DNA of 64,000 bases from an uncultured Flavobacteriaceae bacterium (GTDB lineage Bacteria > Bacteroidota > Bacteroidia > Flavobacteriales > Flavobacteriaceae): assembly GCA_947494565.1 (NCBI GenBank), contig CANLVG010000009.1, forward strand, positions 1 to 64,000, read 5' to 3'. Position 1 is the stretch's first letter, and each line of letters starts with the position of its first letter. Of the stretch, positions 53,669 to 60,788 are shown one piece after another. Made by a program: the position numbers and the translations under genes. A model generated the notes under the pieces. That model saw only the letters and a program-made list of their open reading frames with translations, did no database searches and was not told the DNA's origin.

Positions 53669-54979
53669 ATGAGAACGAAAACACTGAAAAAGAACAAGAT
53701 CAACGTCGTCACTTTGGGCTGCTCAAAGAATGTATATGACTCTGAGGTATTAATGGGGCAGCTGAGGGCCAATAACAAGGAGGTCGTACATGAGCAAGAA
53801 GGCAACGTTGTGGTCATCAATACCTGCGGGTTTATCGCCAATGCCAAAGAGGAAAGTGTCAACACCATACTTGAGTACGTGCAGAAGAAGGAGGCAGGTG
53901 CGGTAGATAAGGTTTTCGTTACAGGATGTTTAAGTGAACGCTATAAACCCGATTTGCAAAAAGAGATTCCGAATGTCGATGAGTATTTTGGCACCAGCGA
54001 ACTACCCAACTTGCTGAAAGCCTTAGGAGCTGATTACAAACATGAATTGATCGGGGAACGTTTGACCACAACTCCCAAGAATTATGCGTATTTAAAAATT
54101 GCCGAAGGTTGTGATCGCCCCTGTTCTTTTTGTGCGATTCCTTTAATGCGGGGGAAACATCGCAGTAAACCGATCGATGAACTCGTCACCGAGTCGGAGA
54201 AACTAGCAGCGAAAGGAGTCAAAGAACTGATTCTCATCGCACAAGACTTGACGTATTATGGATTGGATCTGTACAAAAAGCGAAATCTTGCCGAGCTCTT
54301 ACGGAATTTGGTAAAGGTCGAGGGAATCGAATGGATTCGATTGCACTATGCCTTTCCCACAGGTTTTCCGTTGGATGTATTGGAGGTGATGCGCCAAGAA
54401 CCCAAAATCTGCAACTATTTGGACATTCCTCTTCAGCACATTTCCGATGCCATACTGAAAAGTATGCGACGCGGTACCACCCAAGCTAAAACCACCAGGT
54501 TGCTTCAGGACTTTCGTGCTGCTGTACCTGAAATGACTATTCGCACGACGCTGATTGTGGGATATCCCGGAGAGACCGAAGAAGATTTTGAAACACTCAA
54601 GGAATGGGTGACCCAAATGCGATTTGAACGACTCGGCTGTTTTACTTATAGTCACGAAGAAAATACGCATGCCTACACCTTGGTCGATGATGTGCCCGAT
54701 GAAATCAAACAAGCGCGGGCCAATGAAATAATGGAAATTCAATCACAGATATCCTGGGAGCTCAACCAACAAAAGATAGGGCAGAACTACCAATGCATCA
54801 TTGACCGCAAAGAGGGGAACTATTTTATAGGCCGAACCGAGTTTGACTCTCCTGATGTAGATAACGAAGTGCTTATCGATGCTACAAAACACTATGTAAA
54901 ACAAGGCGAATTCTGCAACATCAAGATAACAGAGGCTGCTGATTTCGACTTATACGGTGAACCGGTAGCTGCTAGCTAA
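53669..54979 (+). CDS. rimO: Ribosomal protein S12 methylthiotransferase RimO
   Basis: A radical SAM enzyme that adds a methylthio group to an Asp of ribosomal protein S12. The 436-residue protein has the N-terminal UPF0004 domain with three cluster cysteines (TLGCSKN, INTCGFI, VTGCLSERY), the radical SAM motif C148-C152-C155 (CDRPCSFCAIPLMRG) and a C-terminal TRAM domain. LGCSKN and CAIPLMRG separate RimO from MiaB. Start: ATG at 53669; an in-frame TTG at 53630 is inside the promoter. Confidence 0.95.
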   Translation: MRTKTLKKNKINVVTLGCSKNVYDSEVLMGQLRANNKEVVHEQEGNVVVINTCGFIANAKEESVNTILEYVQKKEAGAVDKVFVTGCLSERYKPDLQKEIPNVDEYFGTSELPNLLKALGADYKHELIGERLTTTPKNYAYLKIAEGCDRPCSFCAIPLMRGKHRSKPIDELVTESEKLAAKGVKELILIAQDLTYYGLDLYKKRNLAELLRNLVKVEGIEWIRLHYAFPTGFPLDVLEVMRQEPKICNYLDIPLQHISDAILKSMRRGTTQAKTTRLLQDFRAAVPEMTIRTTLIVGYPGETEEDFETLKEWVTQMRFERLGCFTYSHEENTHAYTLVDDVPDEIKQARANEIMEIQSQISWELNQQKIGQNYQCIIDRKEGNYFIGRTEFDSPDVDNEVLIDATKHYVKQGEFCNIKITEAADFDLYGEPVAAS

Positions 54980-55105
54980 TACCATCTGAGTAGCTACAGC
55001 TGTTTTCGAATCGGCAGTGTAGCACTATTAATCTCGACAAAGAGATAAGTGATAAGTATTCAGTTTTGAAGTGCTGAACCGGGTTGGTTGATTTCGCTCG
55101 GGCGA

Positions 55106-56173
55106 TTAAATCTTAAAACGCCAGCCGAATTTGTCTTCACTACGGTTGTATTGAATATCCGTAATGATCTTTTTGAATCGGGTACCATAACTGTCTTCTA
55201 ATTCGGGTAGATCATAATCCGTGTCGCGATAACCAAATGCAGCTATAGGCGAAATCACGGCAGCCGTACCAGCTCCGAACATCTCTTTTAAGGTGCCTTC
55301 TTTTGCGGCAGCCACTACTTCGGTAACGGTTATTTTTCGCACTTCTACGGGTATTCCCAAATCTTCCGCAATAGCGATGACACTTTTGCGGGTGATTCCG
55401 TCAAGAATGCGATCACTAGTAGGTCCGGTTATGAGGGTGTCGCCAATGCGCACAAAAATATTCATGGCACCAGCTTCCTCAATATTCTCATGTTCGTGGT
55501 CATCGGTCCAAATGACTTGATGATAGCCCTTTTTAACCGCGAGCTGTGTTGGATAAAACTGTCCTGCGTAATTACCGCCTGTTTTCGCATAACCCACTCC
55601 GCCGTTGGCAGAACGCGAATACGATTCCTCGATCAAAACCTTGACCTTTCCGGCGAAATAAGCTCCAGAGGGCGCTAAGGCTATAATGAACGTATAGGCA
55701 TCGGCAGGTGAAGCATGAAATCCTTTCCCTGAAGCGAACATAAAGGGTCGTATGTACATTGCACTTCCAGCGGTAGTCGGAATCCATTTTTCGTCTACCT
55801 TTAAGAGTGTTTTTAACCCCTCCATAAAGTATTCTTGAGGTATTTCGGGCATCGACATCCGACTGGCCGAAATATTGAAACGTTTATGGTTATCCTCAGG
55901 TCTGAAAAGCCAGATATCGTCAGCCTCGTCCTTGTAGGCTTTCATACCTTCAAAAATAGATTGCCCGTAGTGAAAAATCTTTGCGGACGGTTCCAGACTG
56001 ATCGGGCCATAGGGAATTATTTTCGGAGCGTTCCAAGCCCCATTTTCATATTCACAGACCAACATATGATCCGAAAAGACACTTCCGAAGGCGAGATTGT
56101 CAAAATCTACTTGATCGATTTTCGAGTGCCTTACCTTTTCTATGGCTATTGAATTCTTAAGGGTAGTTTCCAT
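55106..56173 (-). CDS. ilvE: Branched-chain amino acid aminotransferase
   Basis: A PLP enzyme for the last step of Leu, Ile and Val synthesis and the first of their breakdown. The 355-residue fold-type IV protein has IFHYGQSIFEGMKAY, MYIRPFMFASG, VGYAKTGGNYAGQF with the PLP Lys, ILDGITRKSVI and MFGAGTAAVISPI. This is the large (BCAT/eukaryote-like) form. Single gene between rimO (convergent) and the DUF4920 gene (divergent). Confidence 0.95.
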   Translation of the reverse strand: METTLKNSIAIEKVRHSKIDQVDFDNLAFGSVFSDHMLVCEYENGAWNAPKIIPYGPISLEPSAKIFHYGQSIFEGMKAYKDEADDIWLFRPEDNHKRFNISASRMSMPEIPQEYFMEGLKTLLKVDEKWIPTTAGSAMYIRPFMFASGKGFHASPADAYTFIIALAPSGAYFAGKVKVLIEESYSRSANGGVGYAKTGGNYAGQFYPTQLAVKKGYHQVIWTDDHEHENIEEAGAMNIFVRIGDTLITGPTSDRILDGITRKSVIAIAEDLGIPVEVRKITVTEVVAAAKEGTLKEMFGAGTAAVISPIAAFGYRDTDYDLPELEDSYGTRFKKIITDIQYNRSEDKFGWRFKI

Positions 56174-56279
56174 TTAACTAAACTTTGAAAGAATAAAATT
56201 AATTAAATATCCCAATCCCCCCTTCTTTTTTCGTTTTAAAATGTCCAATTTTGTAGAAGTCAATAAATAAGTGTCGATT

Positions 56280-56762
56280 ATGAAACAAATTAACATTTTG
56301 ATCGTATTTCTACTTGCAATTTGCGCTGTTCAGGCACAGAATTCCCAAAACGGGAAATCCTCTTTAGCGTCTTTTGGGGAAGTTATCGAGTCGCAGGGTG
56401 CCATGAATACAAAGGAGATGACCTTAAAATATCAACATATGGCCGTAGCCGATACCCTCACGACAAAATTTACCGCAAAGGTGACGGATGTGTGTAAGGC
56501 AAAGGGATGCTGGATGAAACTAGAAATGGAAGACGGTAGTAAGACAATGGTCAAATTCAAGGACTATGGGTTCTTTGTACCAAAAGATATTGAAGGGAAA
56601 AAGGTTATTGTCAATGGTAAGGCTTTTGTTTCTGAAATGAGTGTTGCCGACCAACGACATTATGCAAAGGATGGTGGTAAGTCTGAGGAAGAGATCGCTC
56701 AAATCACCGAACCGAAAAAAACCTACAGCTTCGAGGCTGATGGGGTTTTACTCGAAGAATAG
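56280..56762 (+). CDS. DUF4920 secreted protein
   Basis: A 160-residue exported protein (signal peptide ICAVQAQ). The mature domain matches DUF4920: FTAKVTDVCKAKGCWMKLEM, VKFKDYGFFVPKDIEGKKVI, and AKDGGKSEEEIAQI. The CxxxGCWM motif with nearby Met resembles metal (copper) binding but this is inferred. Start: ATG at 56280; a GTG three codons upstream is less likely. The MnmD-like gene begins 1 base after its stop. Confidence 0.9.
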   Translation: MKQINILIVFLLAICAVQAQNSQNGKSSLASFGEVIESQGAMNTKEMTLKYQHMAVADTLTTKFTAKVTDVCKAKGCWMKLEMEDGSKTMVKFKDYGFFVPKDIEGKKVIVNGKAFVSEMSVADQRHYAKDGGKSEEEIAQITEPKKTYSFEADGVLLEE

Positions 56763-56763
56763 T

Positions 56764-57429
56764 TTGCGACGCGAGATAATCACCACCGCAGACGGCTCTA
56801 CCACGATACGGATTGTAGATTGGGAAGAGCAATATCACTCCAAACATGGAGCGATACAAGAAGCCTATCATGTTTTTATAGCGGCCGGGCTCTCCCTTTT
56901 CAAAGGACGCACTATTTCTATTTTGGAGATGGGTTTCGGTACGGGCCTGAATGCTTTCATTACCTATTTAGAGGCCTCTATTCTTGACATATCGATTTCG
57001 TATCTTGGGGTTGAGGCCTTTCCAGTTGCATCGGAAGAACTAGCGCGGTTAAACTACATTTCCGAACTAAAAGCAGCGGCGTTTTCTAACGATTTTATAC
57101 GGATGCATGAGGCACCTTGGGAAAAAACGGTATCGATTTCGGAACGCTTTTCGTTGTATAAAATGAAAGAGGATTTTACAAACCTGCAATTTCAAGATCA
57201 GTTCGATCTTGTTTATTTTGATGCTTTCGGAGCCCGTGTGCAGCCCGAGTTATGGACCGAAACAATGTTCTCCAAGATGTTCCATTCAATGACGGATAAT
57301 GGGGTGTTGGTTACCTATGCTGCCAAAGGAAGCGTTCGAAGAGCAATGGAAAATGTAGGGTTTTGTGTTGAACGTTTGCCAGGTCCCCCAGGGAAGCGAG
57401 AGATGTTAAGAGCTAGTAAAACAACCTGA
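56764..57429 (+). CDS. MnmD-like tRNA 5-(aminomethyl)uridine methyltransferase
   Basis: A 221-residue SAM-dependent methyltransferase of the DUF752/MnmC-domain group, which methylates the wobble uridine of tRNA. AYHVFIAAGLSL, ILEMGFGTGLNAFIT (SAM motif I), YLGVEAFP, DLVYFDAFGARVQPELW, VLVTYAAKGSVRRAMENVGF and LPGPPGKREMLRA are all characteristic. Start: the TTG at 56764, one base after the DUF4920 stop, gives the family N-terminus RREIITTADGS; the frame is open far upstream inside DUF4920 but those residues do not look conserved. The oxidoreductase half of MnmC is absent. Confidence 0.9.
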   Translation: MRREIITTADGSTTIRIVDWEEQYHSKHGAIQEAYHVFIAAGLSLFKGRTISILEMGFGTGLNAFITYLEASILDISISYLGVEAFPVASEELARLNYISELKAAAFSNDFIRMHEAPWEKTVSISERFSLYKMKEDFTNLQFQDQFDLVYFDAFGARVQPELWTETMFSKMFHSMTDNGVLVTYAAKGSVRRAMENVGFCVERLPGPPGKREMLRASKTT

Positions 57430-57526
57430 ATTTCAGTCACTTAGAATTCTGTTAAGAGCCTCCCAAATCTTTAAACAATACTGTTAAATCGACACTAAAA
57501 ATATGCTTCGCCCCCTTCAAATTGGA

Positions 57527-57534
57527 TATATTTG
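57527..57534 (+). promoter_or_regulatory. Promoter -7 element (TATATTTG) four bases from a start codon
   Basis: Exact TAnnTTTG match; only AATT separates it from the ATG at 57539, which predicts a leaderless or nearly leaderless transcript. Confidence 0.5.
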
Positions 57535-57538
57535 AATT

Positions 57539-58507
57539 ATGAGGATTTTGATAACAGGAGCTACAGGTTTAATCGGAAGCGAAATCGTCCGTTTATGTCG
57601 AGAAAAGAACATCGATGTACACTACTTGACCACGCGAAGTAGTAAGTTGATATCAGCCGATGGATACCGGGGCTTTTTGTGGAACCCTAATAAAGGCGAG
57701 ATCGACGGAAATTGTTTCGAGGGGGTCTCGGCGATTATCAATTTGGCCGGTGCAAGTATTTCAAAACGTTGGACGGAGTCTTACAAAAGGGAGGTATTGA
57801 ATAGTAGAATCAATTCCATTAAAACGCTTCATAATGGACTTCGCAATATAAATACGAATCAAATCACCTCTTTTGTTTCGGCTTCCGCCATAGGTATTTA
57901 CCCCACATCCTTATCTAACTTTTATGCGGAAGATCACACTCAAGTAGATGCTAGTTTCTTGGGTGAGGTGGTCGAAGCTTGGGAAGGGGCGTTGAAACCT
58001 CTGGAGAAATATGGGTTTAGTTTGGCCAAGATCCGTATTGGTTTGGTCATGTCATCCGAAGGAGGGGCATTGCCAGAGATGGCTCGACCTGTAAAATACT
58101 TTGCTGGCTCTGCCATAGGTAGTGGTCAACAATGGCAATCTTGGATTCATATTACCGATTTGGCCCGAATTTTTCTTTATGCGGCAGAACATCAATTGCA
58201 GGGTGTCTACAACGGCGTTGGCCCGAACCCGGTAACAAATGCGAAGCTGGTAAAAGAAATCGCCAAGGTGTTGAAAAGACCACTGTTCTTGCCGAATGTT
58301 CCAAAGTTCGCACTACGATTACTATTGGGTGAAATGTCTTATATCTTGTTCGCCAGCCAACGGGTAAGTAGTAAAAAAATAGAGGAAGCTGGTTTTATCT
58401 TCCAATATCAGAACGTTTGTAGGGCTTTAGAACAAATCTATCCGCAAAAAGCCAAAGCGTACAAGCATGGCCTTAACACCACTGAGGACACTAAGGAGTA
58501 CGTATAG
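57539..58507 (+). CDS. TIGR01777 family epimerase/SDR oxidoreductase
   Basis: A 322-residue extended-SDR protein. ILITGATGLIGSEIVRLC is the NAD(P)-binding motif, followed by INLAGASISKRWTESYKREV, SASAIGIYPT (in place of the YxxxK region), AKIRIGLVMSSEGGALPEM, QQWQSWIHITDL and GVYNGVGPNPVTN, all typical of the YfcH/TIGR01777 group. Function unknown; in other bacteria linked to cell division or envelope. Single gene. Confidence 0.93.
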   Translation: MRILITGATGLIGSEIVRLCREKNIDVHYLTTRSSKLISADGYRGFLWNPNKGEIDGNCFEGVSAIINLAGASISKRWTESYKREVLNSRINSIKTLHNGLRNINTNQITSFVSASAIGIYPTSLSNFYAEDHTQVDASFLGEVVEAWEGALKPLEKYGFSLAKIRIGLVMSSEGGALPEMARPVKYFAGSAIGSGQQWQSWIHITDLARIFLYAAEHQLQGVYNGVGPNPVTNAKLVKEIAKVLKRPLFLPNVPKFALRLLLGEMSYILFASQRVSSKKIEEAGFIFQYQNVCRALEQIYPQKAKAYKHGLNTTEDTKEYV

Positions 58508-58597
58508 CACTACCTTTACCGCGTTTAATTCTATTAGTTCTTCCATCTTACAATGAGAAGCCAAAGGTGGAGTTTCCCCTGTATTTTTTAATGACAT

Positions 58598-58630
58598 TTT
58601 GACATTTCTAAAGATTTGGCAGTACTTTTG
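58598..58630 (+). promoter_or_regulatory. Promoter of grpE-dnaJ (TTTG-N21-TACTTTTG)
   Basis: TTTG at 58598-58601, 21-base spacer, TACTTTTG at 58623-58630, 36 bases before the grpE ATG. Confidence 0.72.
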
Positions 58631-58666
58631 CCACCTCAAAGACGAAAGTTAAAATGCAGTACTACA

Positions 58667-59224
58667 ATGAGTGAAAAAACGAAGTCCGAAGAAGTGGATG
58701 AGACACTGGTGGATAAGGAGATTCAAGAAGAGCAAAAGGAACAAAGCGAAGCTGAAGAAGTTGTTGAGGAACAATCGGCAGAAGAAAAGTTGAGAGAAGA
58801 ACTAGCCTCGGAAAAAGATAAGTTTCTTCGCCTCTTTGCTGAATTCGAGAATTATAAGAGAAGAACATCCAAAGAACGTATCGAACTGTTCAAGACGGCC
58901 GGTCAAGAAGTCATTGTTTCGCTATTACCGGTAATGGACGATTTTGATCGGGCAATCAAAGAGCTCGCCAAATCAGAGGATAAAGAAATGTTCAAGGGTG
59001 TAGAACTGATCCGCAATAAATTCAAGGAAACCCTTAAAAACAAGGGGCTGGAAGAAGTTGGTGTCAAACAGGGCGACAAATTCGATGCGGAAGTACACGA
59101 TGCGGTCACCCAAATACCTGCGCCTAGTAAAAAGCTGAAGGGCAAGATTGTCGATGTTATCGAGAAAGGCTTTAAACTGGGAGATAAAATCATTCGTCAC
59201 CCCAAAGTGGTGGTCGGAAATTAA
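58667..59224 (+). CDS. grpE: Nucleotide exchange factor GrpE
   Basis: Cochaperone that drives ADP release from DnaK. The 185-residue protein has an acidic, disordered N-terminus (SEEVDETLVDKEIQEEQKEQ), a long coiled coil (LREELASEKDKFLRLFAEFE, NYKRRTSKERIE) and the C-terminal beta domain (GVKQGDKFDAEVHDAVTQI, KGFKLGDKIIRHPKVVVG). Start: ATG at 58667; the frame also reaches a TTG in the promoter region. Nine bases before dnaJ. Confidence 0.96.
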   Translation: MSEKTKSEEVDETLVDKEIQEEQKEQSEAEEVVEEQSAEEKLREELASEKDKFLRLFAEFENYKRRTSKERIELFKTAGQEVIVSLLPVMDDFDRAIKELAKSEDKEMFKGVELIRNKFKETLKNKGLEEVGVKQGDKFDAEVHDAVTQIPAPSKKLKGKIVDVIEKGFKLGDKIIRHPKVVVGN

Positions 59225-59233
59225 TAGAAGCGG

Positions 59234-60358
59234 ATGAAAGAAGATTATTATGATATCTTAGGAATCGATAAAAGTGCCTCGGCAGCCGAAATTAAAAAGG
59301 CATATCGAAAAAAGGCGATCCAATATCACCCGGATAAGAATCCCGATGACCCTAAGGCGGAAGAGTTGTTCAAGAAAGCTGCTGAAGCCTATGAAATCTT
59401 GAGCGACCCGAATAAGAAAGCACGCTACGACCAATATGGGCATGCTGCTTTTGAAGGCGGCGGCGGTTTTGGTGGCGGTGGCATGAATATGGATGATATC
59501 TTCAGCCAATTCGGAGACATTTTTGGAAGTGCATTCGGTGGTGGCGGTGGCTTTAGCGGTTTCGGTGGCTTTGGTGGCGGCGGTCAACGCCGGGTTAAAG
59601 GGAGTAACCTTCGAATACGCGTTAAATTGTCCTTGGATGAAGTCGCCAACGGAGTCGAAAAAAAGGTTAAAGTACGGCGAAAGGTACAGGCTGACGGGGT
59701 CACCTATAAAACGTGTTCTACCTGTAATGGTCAAGGGCAGGTCACGAAAATACAAAATACGATATTAGGGAGAATGCAAACTGCGGCCACCTGCACCACT
59801 TGTGCGGGTAGTGGCCAGATTATCGATAAAAAGCCCAATGATGCAGATGGGCAAGGGCTAAAAGTGGCCGAAGAAACGGTGTCTATCAATATTCCCGCGG
59901 GAGTTGAAGAAGGCATGCAATTAAAAGTGCCCAATAAAGGTAACGAAGCCCCTGGTAATGGAATTCCAGGTGACCTGTTGGTGGCGATTGAAACCGTTGA
60001 TCACGCGACTTTGAAGCGTGAGGGCGACAATTTGCATTATGATCTTTATATCAGTCTTTCAGATGCGGTATTGGGTACCTCAAAGGAAATAGATGCAGTA
60101 GGGGGCAAGGTGCGAATCAAATTGGAACCAGGTATCCAATCTGGTAAAATATTACGCCTCAGGGGAAAAGGGATATCCAGTCTAAACGGTTATGGTAGCG
60201 GAGATCTACTGGTACATGTAAATGTTTGGACCCCAAAGGAGCTGAATAAAGAGCAACGCGATTTTTTTGAGCGTATGCGAAACAACGAAAATTTTGAACC
60301 AAGACCCGAAAAATCGGACAAATCGTTTTTTGAAAAAGTTAAAGATATGTTCTCTTAA
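59234..60358 (+). CDS. dnaJ: Chaperone DnaJ with half zinc-finger domain
   Basis: Hsp40 cochaperone, 374 residues. J domain 1-70 with H32-P33-D34; Gly/Phe-rich linker 74-118; then the zinc domain, which has only two CxxCxGxG motifs (C161/C164 and C187/C190) instead of the usual four, so only one of two zinc sites remains. The C-terminal peptide-binding domains ([36 protein letters not shown]) are intact. Related Flavobacteriaceae DnaJ proteins seem to share this from memory. Operon with grpE; dnaK is elsewhere. Confidence 0.95.
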   Translation: MKEDYYDILGIDKSASAAEIKKAYRKKAIQYHPDKNPDDPKAEELFKKAAEAYEILSDPNKKARYDQYGHAAFEGGGGFGGGGMNMDDIFSQFGDIFGSAFGGGGGFSGFGGFGGGGQRRVKGSNLRIRVKLSLDEVANGVEKKVKVRRKVQADGVTYKTCSTCNGQGQVTKIQNTILGRMQTAATCTTCAGSGQIIDKKPNDADGQGLKVAEETVSINIPAGVEEGMQLKVPNKGNEAPGNGIPGDLLVAIETVDHATLKREGDNLHYDLYISLSDAVLGTSKEIDAVGGKVRIKLEPGIQSGKILRLRGKGISSLNGYGSGDLLVHVNVWTPKELNKEQRDFFERMRNNENFEPRPEKSDKSFFEKVKDMFS

Positions 60359-60390
60359 CACATATTTTTAAGAGATTTAAATAAAAAACG

Positions 60391-60398
60391 TATATTTG
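60391..60398 (+). promoter_or_regulatory. Promoter -7 element (TATATTTG) with no gene downstream
   Basis: Exact TAnnTTTG match 33 bases after the dnaJ stop. No plus-strand gene follows, only a hairpin and a terminator; no clear -33 element. Confidence 0.5.
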
Positions 60399-60402
60399 AT
60401 TC

Positions 60403-60486
60403 ATTGTTGGGCAACCAACAATAATTTTCTTTTTCATAGCAATTTTTTTCCCATCCTTGATTCTTTCGAGGGTGGGTTTTGTTTTT
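60403..60486 (+). ncRNA. Candidate small RNA of about 80 nt
   Basis: Begins 5 bases after a TATATTTG box. Hairpin 1: ATTGTTGG (60403-60410), GCAA tetraloop (GNRA type), CCAACAAT (60415-60422), perfect 8-bp stem. Then a T-rich single-stranded stretch to 60449, and hairpin 2 CCCATCC (60450-60456)/GGGTGGG (60470-60476) followed by TTTTGTTTTT, a terminator. Class unknown. Alternatively hairpin 2 is just the dnaJ terminator. Confidence 0.45.
60450..60486 (+). terminator. Rho-independent terminator
   Basis: CCCATCC (60450-60456), 13-base loop, GGGTGGG (60470-60476) with one T-G pair, then TTTTGTTTTT. Ends the candidate small RNA and/or the grpE-dnaJ transcript. Confidence 0.75.
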
Positions 60487-60788
60487 GTGGTGTTGGGTGA
60501 ATAGAACGCGGAGCCTTTCGATTTGCTAAGCCGTGCATTGTTTCCTTTACGGGATGTATCTGGGCACTCTTGTTTTAAACTATGGGTTATGACCAGTTTG
60601 ATAATTTAGATATATTGATTGCGATAGTAAGATATCGATCAAGCCGAGTTTAGGAATCGATATAGAAGGATAGTCCCATGATTCGCTTCTTGTTCAGCCG
60701 TCTTGCATTGCTAAGGACGATATGACTCCTTGAAATCAGTGCGTTGGGGGTTTTGAGATATCCATTCAATGATGACCTAAATACCGAG

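Larger units (their letters stand above)
60359..60788. other. Intergenic region of 430 bases after dnaJ
   Basis: The first 130 bases hold a promoter-like box, a GNRA hairpin and a terminator (see 60391-60486). From 60490 to 60788 I see no frame, repeat or structure. Confidence 0.5.

Noticed and set aside
59455-59590. Simple GGTGGCGGT-type repeats
   Set aside because: They encode the Gly/Phe-rich linker of DnaJ.
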